This document shows positions 9,217 to 16,289 of a DNA stretch of 35,204 nt, piece by piece. Made by a program: the position numbers and the translations under genes. Under the pieces are notes generated by a model. The model was given only the letters and a program-made list of their open reading frames with translations. It was not told where the DNA came from and ran no database searches. Within the stretch, counting starts at the first letter, position 1. Every line of letters begins with the position of its first letter. The DNA is from QHWK01 sp035315685. Lineage in GTDB: Bacteria; Acidobacteriota; Vicinamibacteria; Vicinamibacterales; CAVVIG01. The DNA lies in contig DATFXR010000642.1 of the NCBI GenBank assembly GCA_035315685.1, positions 1-35,204 on the forward strand, written 5' to 3'.

Positions 9217-9821
9217 GTGTGAAGACGTTCCTCAAGGCTGCCGCGCGCGGCGCGGCCTTCCTTGCGACTGCGCCACTGGTGCCGTCGTTCACCTGTCGGG
9301 CAGCAGTGTTCGGGCGCGATCGCGCCCTCGAGGGATCGATTCAGTGGCTGTCGCTCATTCCAGGTCTGGCCGGTCAATACCTCCGCCGGGCGTTTCTGAG
9401 CCGCGCGCTCGACCGCTGCCACGAAACTGCGGTGGTCGAATTCGGGACCACGCTGTCTCGCGCAGGCTCCAGGCTCGATGAGCATTCGTATGTCGGACCG
9501 GGATGCCGGCTCGGCCTCGTGCACATCGAGCGCGACGCGCTGATTGCGTCGGGTGTCCACATTCCCAGCGGTCCGTCCACGCACCAGATCGACGATCTGT
9601 CGCGGCCGATCCGCGAGCAGGGACGCGGCGAGCGCCTCGTCCGGATCGGCGCCGGCGCATGGATCGGCGAGGCGGCGGTGATCATGGCGGACGTCGGCGC
9701 CGATGCGGTCGTCGGCGCAGGAGCCGTCGTCACCCACCCGGTGCCACCGCGTGCGATCGTCGCCGGCGTCCCGGCGCGCGTCATCAGGGTCCGCGGAACG
9801 GAGGCGGCGCACGCGGTATGA
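9213..9821 (+). CDS. Left-handed beta-helix (hexapeptide repeat) acyltransferase (202 aa)
   Basis: The ATG at 9213 overlaps the previous stop (ATGA), with GGAG eight bases upstream. The C-terminal half (from about residue 85) shows imperfect hexapeptide periodicity ([LIV]-G-x4): G-S-R-L-D-E, Y-V-G-P-G-C, A-L-I-A-S-G, then I-G-A-G-A-W-I-G-E-A-A-V-I-M-A-D-V-G. It ends in A-V-V-G-A-G-A-V-V-T and I-V-A-G-V-P-A-R-V-I, typical of WcaF/CapO-type O-acetyltransferases. The N-terminal 70 residues form a hydrophobic helical extension (A-A-F-L-A-T-A-P-L-V-P) that may sit at the membrane. It probably O-acetylates a sugar of the repeat unit (inference). Its product could be the substrate of the deacetylase encoded further right, but nothing shows this directly. 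Confidence 0.88.
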   Translation: MSVKTFLKAAARGAAFLATAPLVPSFTCRAAVFGRDRALEGSIQWLSLIPGLAGQYLRRAFLSRALDRCHETAVVEFGTTLSRAGSRLDEHSYVGPGCRLGLVHIERDALIASGVHIPSGPSTHQIDDLSRPIREQGRGERLVRIGAGAWIGEAAVIMADVGADAVVGAGAVVTHPVPPRAIVAGVPARVIRVRGTEAAHAV

Positions 9822-11029
9822 GAGCGCTCGTCCTCACCCACCGGCTCCCCTACGCGCCAAACCGTGGTGATCGCGTTCGCGCACATCACATCGTGCGGCT
9901 GCTCGCGGCTCGCGCGGACGTGCACGTCGTCTCGCTGGTCCACGACAAGGACGAAGAGCGTCAGGCAGACACGCTCCGGCAGCTCGGCGTCGCCGTCTCC
10001 ACCGCGCTCGTCCCGCGCGCGCGCAACCTCGTGTCGGCCGCGGTCGCGCTGCCGACGGAAGTTCCGCTCACCCATGCGCTGCTGAACGCGCCAGGTATCG
10101 CCGCCGCGGTGAAACGGGTGACGGAGCGCTCGCGGCCCGACGTGGTGCTCGCCTACTGCACCGGCGTGGCACCGCTGGCGCTCGCTCCGCCGCTCGACCG
10201 GGTGCCGCTGGTGCTCGACGTCGTTGACGTCGATTCCGCGAAGTGGGCGGCATTCGCCGAGACGAGCCGGTTCCCTCGCGCCTGGATCTACCGGCGGGAG
10301 GCGAAGTGGCTCGGCGCGTTCGAGCGCCGCGCCGTGCGCGCCGCGGTCGCGACGACGGTGGTCAACGAGCGCGAGCGGGAGATCCTGCTCCGCACGTGTG
10401 GCGGCGCCGACGTGCATGTCGTGCCCAATGGTGTGGACGTCAGCGCGCTGGCACCCCACAATCCGCCGGCGCGCGAGGATCGCGTCATCTTCACCGCCGT
10501 GTTCGACTACGCCCCGAACGCCGCCGGCGCGATCTGGTTCGCGACCCGCGTCTGGCCGCTCGTTCGCGCGGCGCGGCCGACCGCAACGTTGACGCTCGCC
10601 GGGGCGTCGCCAACGCGTGCGGTCCGGCAGCTCGCCGCCGCTGATCCATCAATCGAAGTCACCGGCGCGGTCGCGGAGATGCGGCCGTACCTCTGGCGAT
10701 CGGCGATCGCGGTCGCACCGATCCATCAGGCACGGGGAGTCCAGAACAAAGTGCTCGAAGCGGCGGCAGCAGCGCTGCCGTCAGTGGTGACCTCGCCGGT
10801 GTGGCACGGATTGCCGAAGGAAGTGCTGGCAGCGTGTCGGTGTGCGGACGCGCCGGAACACTTCGCCGCCGAGGTGATCGACTTGCTGCAGCGGTCGCCG
10901 GAGGAACGTCGCGCGTGCGCGGAACAGGCACGGCTGGCCGATCTCGCCTGGCCGAAACGGCTCGCGCCGCTGGTCGATCTCGTTGAGCGCGCCGCGTACG
11001 GCGTCGGTCCTGCCCGAGCCGCAGGATGA
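9818..11029 (+). CDS. Glycosyltransferase, exosortase-A-associated sugar transferase 1 (Stp1) type (403 aa)
   Basis: The ATG at 9818 overlaps the previous stop (ATGA) and gives the characteristic opening L-T-H-R-L-P-Y-A-P-N-R-G-D-R-V-R. Other hallmarks are D-V-V-D-V-D-S-A-K-W in the middle, V-P-N-G-V-D, the F-T-A-V-F-D-Y-A-P-N strand of the C-terminal domain, and A-R-G-V-Q-N-K-V-L-E-A near residue 300. That last motif replaces the classical E-x7-E motif in the sugar-transferase-1 family of PEP-CTERM/exosortase loci. This is one of the more specific indicators that the locus is of the XrtA type. It is the last gene of the coupled plus-strand run and converges on the first large secreted-protein gene with an 88-base gap containing GC-rich inverted repeats. 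Confidence 0.92.
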   Translation: MRALVLTHRLPYAPNRGDRVRAHHIVRLLAARADVHVVSLVHDKDEERQADTLRQLGVAVSTALVPRARNLVSAAVALPTEVPLTHALLNAPGIAAAVKRVTERSRPDVVLAYCTGVAPLALAPPLDRVPLVLDVVDVDSAKWAAFAETSRFPRAWIYRREAKWLGAFERRAVRAAVATTVVNEREREILLRTCGGADVHVVPNGVDVSALAPHNPPAREDRVIFTAVFDYAPNAAGAIWFATRVWPLVRAARPTATLTLAGASPTRAVRQLAAADPSIEVTGAVAEMRPYLWRSAIAVAPIHQARGVQNKVLEAAAAALPSVVTSPVWHGLPKEVLAACRCADAPEHFAAEVIDLLQRSPEERRACAEQARLADLAWPKRLAPLVDLVERAAYGVGPARAAG

Positions 11030-11117
11030 TCCGAACGCCGCGGTCGCGACCGATCAGCGTCGCCACCGCGGGAACCGGTGGCCGGCCGACCGCATGCGCC
11101 GGCCGCTGGCCGCCGAG
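11030..11117. terminator. Convergent gap with GC-rich inverted repeats, possible bidirectional terminator
   Basis: The 88 bases between two convergent stops contain CCACCG/CGGTGG and GGCCGGC/GCCGGCC inverted repeats, but no T-tract on either side. In DNA this GC-rich such pairs are common, so the terminator role is only a possibility. Confidence 0.3.
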
Positions 11118-13148
11118 TCAGCGGGCGCCCGACTTCTTCACCGCGCCCTCTTGCCGCGGCATGAGGCTGTCGGCGAGCCTGATCGCCCATCCCGAGCGCC
11201 TGTTCACGTCGTCGATCATCGACACGCCGGCGGTGACGTCGCTCATGAGCACGTCGAGGCTCTTCGCGGCGCCGACGTCGCCGAGTTTCGCGCAGATCAT
11301 CAGCAGCAGGCGCGCCTCGACGCCCAGGTAGCCCTCGAACGGGCGCACCAGGTCCGGCGCCTTGCCGGGGTCGGCCGCGGCGAACGTCGCAGCCTTCATC
11401 TCCGAAAACGTCTGGAAATACAGAATCGAGCTGCGCGGCCCCTTGCTCCATCGGCCGGCGGCAAGCAGATACGGCGCCTGGCGATCGTGGTCGCGCGGCC
11501 ACTCGGGATGCGTGAACAGCTGCAACTGCAGGCGAGCGATGCGATTGCGGATGGCGGTCCCCGCACCGGCAAAGTTGTGCGCAGCCATCACCTGACCGTG
11601 CTGCATGACCCGGTCGACCGCCCAGGCCACGTACGCCTGCTCCCACAGCGAGATCCACATGTAGGGCTGGTAGCGCGGGTTGTCATCCTCGGGCCGGCGC
11701 GACGGAAACAGCGTCTGCAGCGGCCCTGCGCTGTAGCTCTGTGCGTACGCGTCGAGGTTCTTCAGGTTGTTCAGCGTTTTCTCGGCGAAATAACGCTTCA
11801 TCGGATCGGCGTCGGGCAAATAGGCTGCGGCGTCGCCGATGTTTCGCAGCCCCCAGCCGATGCCGCGCACCTCGTTGCCGATGAGCAGTCCCTGCTTGCC
11901 CTTGCGGTTGTAGTCGTTGGCGTACGAGCCAATCAGGCAGTAGTTCGCCCAGAACGCCATCTCGTCGGCGAAGAAGCGATCGCCGGTTACGAGGTACGGC
12001 ACGAACGCCAGCGACGGCTGGTGCGCGATGTCGCCGGGCTCGGCCTGGCCCTGGATGACGTAGCCGCCGTCGCCCGTGCGGCGGACGCTGCGTGGGCCCT
12101 GCAGCGGCCTCTCGTTGGGCCATCGTGGATCGAGCCAGTAGTACGGGTACTCGTCGATGGTCGGCAGCGCGCCGTCCGCCTCGCGGACGTGAATCCCCCA
12201 GCTGCCACCGAGTTCGCCGTGGCGCAGCATGTAAGCGCGCTGATCCGGCTTCTTGTGCACGAGGTATTGCGCCGTCCAGTCTGGATACGGCGCGATCTCG
12301 GGACGGCCGCCGTGCGCGTTCATCGGCCGGGTCAGCGCGCCGAACCCCAGCGGGCCGAACTCCGCACTGTTCATCACGCGAGCGGGGCTGGCGATTGTCG
12401 GCAGGTATTCGGGCAGCGCGCGCGCGGCGACGAACGGCGTGAAGTCCGGCGTCACCGTCGCTTCCTGGAGTCCGCCGGTGACGAACAGCTTCCGCCAGCG
12501 CGCGAGATACTTGTGGTTGACCGCCGGCGCGGTGAACACCGTCGCGCCGCCGACGTTCACCGTCACGTCGTAGGTGACCTGGTCGGCGTTGGCGACGTCG
12601 AGGCAGTTTTCAACCGTGATGTCGATGCGGTGTCCGCCGCTCGCATACGAACGCACGTCGAAAATCACGCGCAGGAACGGATGCCCGCCGGGCGCGACGA
12701 CAGCACGCCCTTCGGAGACGAGCGCACCGCGCAGCCAGAAGTCGCTGAAGGACGCGGGGAGCGTGGCGACAAACGGCGTGTTTCCGATCTTGAGCGTGAC
12801 CGAGGCTTTCGGAAGAACGGGCACGAATGATCCCTGGGCCGGCGTCGCTGCGGTGAGGGCGTATGTGCCGCCCTTCGCGCCGAGATTCGCTGACACGACG
12901 GCAAATCGAATCGAGTCGTCCGGCCATCGCACCTTGACGTCGGTCTGTGTCGGCAGCCTGCCAAGTTGCACTGCCGTCGGCGCGGCGCCCTGCGGCAGCG
13001 CGAGGCCGAACGTCGCCCAACCGGGGCCGGCCGTGTAGGTGGCCAGCGGCTTGTCGGCCGCGGCCGCCGTGCCAGCGCCGCCGAACGTGATCAACACGGC
13101 TGACACACAGAGAACGCGAACGATCACCGCGGCGCGAAGCAGCGTCAA
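11118..13148 (-). CDS. Secreted RIFT-barrel/(alpha/alpha)-toroid-like protein, paralogue 1 (676 aa, enzyme module only)
   Basis: The TTG at 13148 is chosen as start: AGGGGG at 13160-13155 lies six bases upstream. The product then begins with a normal signal peptide (hydrophobic core residues 8-24, cleavage after T-A-A-A or A-A-A-A). A longer frame reaches 13364, but its extra residues are low-complexity and would bury the signal. The mature N-terminal part has G-W-A-T-F-G-L-A-L-P-Q-G and L-P-T-Q-T-D-V-K-V-R-W-P-D-D-S (WPDDS at 75-79), resembling the N-terminal barrel of PcRGLX/YetA-type (PL26-like) proteins. The remainder is helical toroid sequence with L-V-T-G-D-R-F-F-A-D-E-M-A-F-W-A-N and G-N-E-V-R-G-I-G-W. 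No accessory domain follows. Likely an extracytoplasmic glycan lyase or hydrolase (inference). It is the most divergent of four paralogues and lies opposite in strand to its neighbours. Confidence 0.85.
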   Translation of the reverse strand: MTLLRAAVIVRVLCVSAVLITFGGAGTAAAADKPLATYTAGPGWATFGLALPQGAAPTAVQLGRLPTQTDVKVRWPDDSIRFAVVSANLGAKGGTYALTAATPAQGSFVPVLPKASVTLKIGNTPFVATLPASFSDFWLRGALVSEGRAVVAPGGHPFLRVIFDVRSYASGGHRIDITVENCLDVANADQVTYDVTVNVGGATVFTAPAVNHKYLARWRKLFVTGGLQEATVTPDFTPFVAARALPEYLPTIASPARVMNSAEFGPLGFGALTRPMNAHGGRPEIAPYPDWTAQYLVHKKPDQRAYMLRHGELGGSWGIHVREADGALPTIDEYPYYWLDPRWPNERPLQGPRSVRRTGDGGYVIQGQAEPGDIAHQPSLAFVPYLVTGDRFFADEMAFWANYCLIGSYANDYNRKGKQGLLIGNEVRGIGWGLRNIGDAAAYLPDADPMKRYFAEKTLNNLKNLDAYAQSYSAGPLQTLFPSRRPEDDNPRYQPYMWISLWEQAYVAWAVDRVMQHGQVMAAHNFAGAGTAIRNRIARLQLQLFTHPEWPRDHDRQAPYLLAAGRWSKGPRSSILYFQTFSEMKAATFAAADPGKAPDLVRPFEGYLGVEARLLLMICAKLGDVGAAKSLDVLMSDVTAGVSMIDDVNRRSGWAIRLADSLMPRQEGAVKKSGAR

Positions 13149-13364
13149 TACGAACCCCCTGACTCGGATATCGTTGCGAGGGCAGCAAGCGGCGTGCCCG
13201 GCCGGAACCGGCCCTCGACCAGTCGGCACTGGGGGTGGTCGCACGCCCCCGGTCGCGCCGGGCACCGCCTGAGATGACTTCTCCGCGGCAGCGAGGGTTT
13301 TAGTCGCCGCGGAGGTTGACTTCGTTCCGCCTTGAACAACGACGTTGAGATTCTTCGCTTTCAC
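13149..13364 (-). promoter_or_regulatory. Structured 5' leader of paralogue 1 with mutually exclusive helices
   Basis: The minus-strand leader contains a 9-bp helix (13306-13314 with 13281-13289), a second 9-bp helix (13257-13265 with 13194-13202), a GGCCGG-AA-CCGGCC hairpin (13200-13213) and a 7-bp helix (13211-13217 with 13177-13183). The last two overlap in base use with other helices, so not all can form together. A GGGGG/CCCCC pair lies at 13231-13250. I compared it by eye with c-di-GMP, cobalamin, TPP and glycine riboswitch cores and recognised none. GC-rich DNA forms such helices by chance, so a regulatory role is unproven. Confidence 0.3.
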
Positions 13365-13613
13365 CGCGCCGGGACATGACGAAATTGCAATGGCGAGCCG
13401 CTTGCTTCGTAGCTCGGCTGGGAACCGTCTTCGTGAGGAATCGAGCTCCAGGCTCCGCTGAATGACGAGGCGATGTGAGTGGTCGACAATCTAGCCAAGC
13501 TGCTCCTGCTGCTGGTCGTGGTGGTCTCGTTAGTTTTTCATCCGAACGCGGAGAATTGACCGCTCTGCGCCCGGGGCGACTCGCGGCCTGCGATCCCGGT
13601 TCACCGTCGCCAG
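13365..13613. other. Divergent intergenic region upstream of the ligase gene
   Basis: It lies between the leader of paralogue 1 (-) and the ligase start (+). It should hold the promoter of the ligase/acyltransferase pair, but I found no convincing -35/-10 pair. Two mini-frames are present: 13376-13465 (29 codons, no membrane or known features) and 13479-13559 (listed separately). Confidence 0.5.
13479..13559 (+). CDS. Possible 26-aa membrane miniprotein upstream of the ligase
   Basis: GTG at 13479 preceded by GAGG (13467-13470) with eight bases of spacing, and a stop at 13557-13559. The product has an almost uninterrupted hydrophobic core (A-K-L-L-L-L-L-V-V-V-V-S-L-V-F) followed by H-P-N-A-E-N, the pattern of a single-pass membrane peptide. 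It ends 54 bases before the ligase start. An in-frame stop lies directly before the GTG, so it is not part of a longer frame. It could equally be chance in a divergent intergenic region. Confidence 0.3.
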   Translation: MVDNLAKLLLLLVVVVSLVFHPNAEN

Positions 13614-15131
13614 ATGATTACTGACCTCCTCAGTTTTTTTCTGATCCTGTTGTTCATGGTGCGAGGCATCGCGCGGCCCTACGTGGCGCTCGCCGGTGTC
13701 ATCTGGGTCGACCTCTATCAACCGCAGGCGCTGTCGCAGTCGTTTCTGGCGGGCCAGCCGCTCTCGCTGCTGATGACCGCCTTCTTCGCCCTCAGCGTCG
13801 GGTTGAGCGTTACCAAGCTCTATCGGCCTGCCAGCTGGCTGTACATCGTCATTCTGCCGATGTTCATGGGCTGGATTACCTTGACCACCTACAACGCAGA
13901 ATTTCCTCTGGCGGCGTGGCCCAAGTACGACACCGCGGTCAAAATCATCCTGTTCTCCTATTTCATTCCCTACGCGCTGGGGTCGAGACGGCAGATCGAG
14001 CTGTTTCTGTGGATCCTGGTCGGTTCGATGGGCTATTTCATCATGACCGCCGGGGCGAAATCGTTCTTGAGCGGGGGCGGCTACGGTCTCGACCTCGTCA
14101 GCGACACCGGCAAAGTGCTGTGGGCGGAGGGCAGCACGCTCGCCACACAGGCGATCGCTCTGCTCCCGATCTTTTTCTACGTCGGCAGGCATTCCCTTCT
14201 CGGTGGCCAGTATCGATTCTTCAAGGTGATCCTGATCGGGTTGGCTTTTGCGTCCTTGATGGTCCTGGTCGGCACTGAAGCGAGGACCGGCATCATCGCG
14301 TTGGGCGTACTGGTCATGCTGGCACTCGCCTACTCGCAGTCAAAACTGAAGGCGATCGTCGTAGTCGCGCTCTTGCCGATCGCCGTGTATCCGTTCGTGA
14401 CCGACGACTGGCTGGCGCGGATGAATACCATGTCGAACACGGCCCAGGAGTCGTCCGCCCAGGGGCGAGTCGTCGTCTGGCGCTGGACGATTGACTACGT
14501 CAACGAGCGCCCGCTGATGGGTGGCGGGTTCAACTCGTACCTGGCAAACGCTGGCAAGCTCGCAGCCTACCGCAGATCGGGCGAGGTGGAAATTTCGCAG
14601 CCTCAGGGCAAGGCGTTTCACAACATTCTCATTGAAGTTCTGGGTGAGCACGGCTACGTCGGACTGCTGATGTATCTCGTCATCATCGGTCATACGCTGT
14701 TGATTTCGCGCCGAGCATACAAGCGTGCGAGCGAGGACTGGCAACGGCGGTTGGGTTTATGCGTCTTCATGTCTACCGCCGTGTATTGCGTCGGCGGGAT
14801 GTTCATTGGCGTGGCGTTTTACCCGTGGCTGTACTACATGTATGGACTCGCGGTCGCCATTCAGCGATCGACAGGAAGCAAATCTGCCGCAGAGTCCGTG
14901 GATGACCAGGCGCTCCGGGAATTGACCGCCCGTAAGGAAGAACGTCAGGTCCTGGCAGCGATCGGACCGAGAGCCGCAGGTTTTTCTGGCGGTCCGTTTC
15001 GCGTGGTGGTTGACCGTTCGCTGGCGGGTGCCGACATCCGCACGCGCCTGCCGGTCGGGAACCACGAATCTTCTCCGGAGAGAGGCTCGCCCGGCCGCGG
15101 ATTCTACGGAGAGGACTGGAAAGACAAATGA
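13614..15131 (+). CDS. O-antigen ligase/polymerase-like membrane protein, XrtA-system O-glycosylation ligase type (505 aa)
   Basis: Polytopic membrane protein with about ten to eleven hydrophobic segments in the first 430 residues. The N-terminus (L-L-S-F-F-L-I-L-L-F-M-V-R-G, then R-P-Y-V-A-L-A-G-V-I-W-V-D-L-Y-Q-P-Q) matches the style of the exosortase-A-associated putative O-glycosylation ligase (Wzy_C superfamily). The large periplasmic loop has G-G-G-F-N-S-Y-L and, before the last helices, H-N-I-L-I-E-V-L-G-E-H-G-Y-V-G-L, the Wzy/WaaL signature. The family polymerises repeat units or transfers glycan to an acceptor at the periplasmic face. The C-terminal 70 residues are hydrophilic and basic. 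The start ATG at 13614 has no clear Shine-Dalgarno. The stop overlaps the next ATG (ATGA at 15128-15131). Sampled lines are near 57-60% GC against up to 80% in neighbouring genes, suggesting a separate origin. Confidence 0.88.
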   Translation: MITDLLSFFLILLFMVRGIARPYVALAGVIWVDLYQPQALSQSFLAGQPLSLLMTAFFALSVGLSVTKLYRPASWLYIVILPMFMGWITLTTYNAEFPLAAWPKYDTAVKIILFSYFIPYALGSRRQIELFLWILVGSMGYFIMTAGAKSFLSGGGYGLDLVSDTGKVLWAEGSTLATQAIALLPIFFYVGRHSLLGGQYRFFKVILIGLAFASLMVLVGTEARTGIIALGVLVMLALAYSQSKLKAIVVVALLPIAVYPFVTDDWLARMNTMSNTAQESSAQGRVVVWRWTIDYVNERPLMGGGFNSYLANAGKLAAYRRSGEVEISQPQGKAFHNILIEVLGEHGYVGLLMYLVIIGHTLLISRRAYKRASEDWQRRLGLCVFMSTAVYCVGGMFIGVAFYPWLYYMYGLAVAIQRSTGSKSAAESVDDQALRELTARKEERQVLAAIGPRAAGFSGGPFRVVVDRSLAGADIRTRLPVGNHESSPERGSPGRGFYGEDWKDK

Positions 15132-16192
15132 ATTTCCTGACGTCCATCAGGGGGTTGGCTGCGCTACTGGTGGTCTTCTACCACGTCAAGCACTTTTTGC
15201 CGCCGATCGCCGTTCTCGGCGTGCTGTACCCGCTGTTTGCGGACGGCTACCTCGCGGTTGACTTCTTCCTCGTGCTGAGCGGATTCATCATTTCCTACAA
15301 GTACGCAGCGGAGTTCAAGGACGGAGTATCGGCGAACTTTCTCGACTTCATAGCCCGGCGCCTGGCCAGGATTTATCCGCTGCATGTGTTCGTCATGCTG
15401 TGCTTTCTGACGTTGCCGATCGGGCTCTATGTGACCGGCCGGGGCTACGATTCTTCAACGTTCGGGATGACCTCGTTTGTGGCGAAGTTCTTCCTGGTCG
15501 ACTTGTGGTTGTCGGGTACTTCGACCTGGGACACCTGGAATGTGCCGAGCTGGACCATCAGCGGCGAGCTCTTCGCGTATCTGACGTTTCCGCTGTTTGT
15601 CTATCTGTATCAGGGAGTCGGGGCGAGGATGAAGATGGCGCTGCTGGCGGGCGCTGTCGCCCTGCTCATCGGCCTGTTTCAGAGTTTCGGCTGTGCAAGT
15701 ATTGGAGGCTGCATCGGTCAGCTGGGGTTACTCCGCTGCGCGGTCGAGTTCGTGCTCGGCATCGGTGTCTGGTTCTTGCTTGTAGAAACGAGAACATTCG
15801 GCGCCACCTATTTCAAGATCGTGGCGCTGGTTTCAATCGTCCTGCTGGTTGTCGCCTTTCGCAGCGGCGTCAGCAACTATTACTTCGCCCCGCCGCTATT
15901 CGCGTCGACGCTCTACGGCCTGGTCGGCTGCCGCAGTTATTTGCATGACTTTCTCGAACTGCGCCTGCTCGTCTACCTTGGCGAGATTTCTTATTCCGTC
16001 TACTTGACGCACCTCTTCTTGCGCGATTTGTTGTTCAACCTGTTTCTCGCGACGGGCGAGGCGCCCGGCCTCGCGTTCATTCTGTTCTATGTCGGCGTCA
16101 CCTTGCTGTTTTCGGTTGCGACCTACCATTGGATTGAAGTTCCCTTCCGGAAGCGTGCGTATATCTTCCCGGGTCTGAAAAAGGCGGCGTGA
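15128..16192 (+). CDS. Acyltransferase-3 (OafA/YrhL-like) membrane acyltransferase (354 aa)
   Basis: The ATG at 15128 overlaps the ligase stop, with purine-rich GGAAAG upstream. It opens with F-L-T-S-I-R-G-L-A-A-L-L-V-V-F-Y-H-V-K-H, containing the conserved R-G-x-A-A and catalytic-type His of the acyltransferase-3 family. G-Y-L-A-V-D-F-F-L-V-L-S-G-F-I-I and R-R-L-A-R-I-Y-P-L-H follow. About ten transmembrane helices are spread over the full length, and a basic C-terminus (F-R-K-R-A-Y) suits a cytoplasmic end. Family knowledge: these proteins move acyl groups (often acetyl or succinyl) across or onto surface glycans. Coupling with the ligase suggests that the polymer is acylated during or just before polymerisation. 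It converges on paralogue 2 with a 97-base gap in which I saw no clear terminator. Confidence 0.92.
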   Translation: MNFLTSIRGLAALLVVFYHVKHFLPPIAVLGVLYPLFADGYLAVDFFLVLSGFIISYKYAAEFKDGVSANFLDFIARRLARIYPLHVFVMLCFLTLPIGLYVTGRGYDSSTFGMTSFVAKFFLVDLWLSGTSTWDTWNVPSWTISGELFAYLTFPLFVYLYQGVGARMKMALLAGAVALLIGLFQSFGCASIGGCIGQLGLLRCAVEFVLGIGVWFLLVETRTFGATYFKIVALVSIVLLVVAFRSGVSNYYFAPPLFASTLYGLVGCRSYLHDFLELRLLVYLGEISYSVYLTHLFLRDLLFNLFLATGEAPGLAFILFYVGVTLLFSVATYHWIEVPFRKRAYIFPGLKKAA

Positions 16193-16289
16193 TCGGGTCG
16201 AAGAAGCGCCTCGGCCACCGCCGTTATCGAGGGACGAACACGACGTCCACGCAGTCGCGCCGAATCGCTCCTGGTCGCCGCCTTTCGGC

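Noticed and set aside
13149..13364. In-frame N-terminal extension of paralogue 1 to the GTG at 13364
   Set aside because: It would put about 72 low-complexity residues before a good signal peptide. The TTG at 13148 with AGGGGG upstream fits better.
13149..13364. c-di-GMP (GEMM) riboswitch in the leader of paralogue 1
   Set aside because: The conserved core and tetraloop-receptor sequences of GEMM-I were not found on reading the strand.
13376..13465. 29-codon frame upstream of the ligase
   Set aside because: No clear ribosome binding site, no hydrophobic or known motif, ordinary composition.
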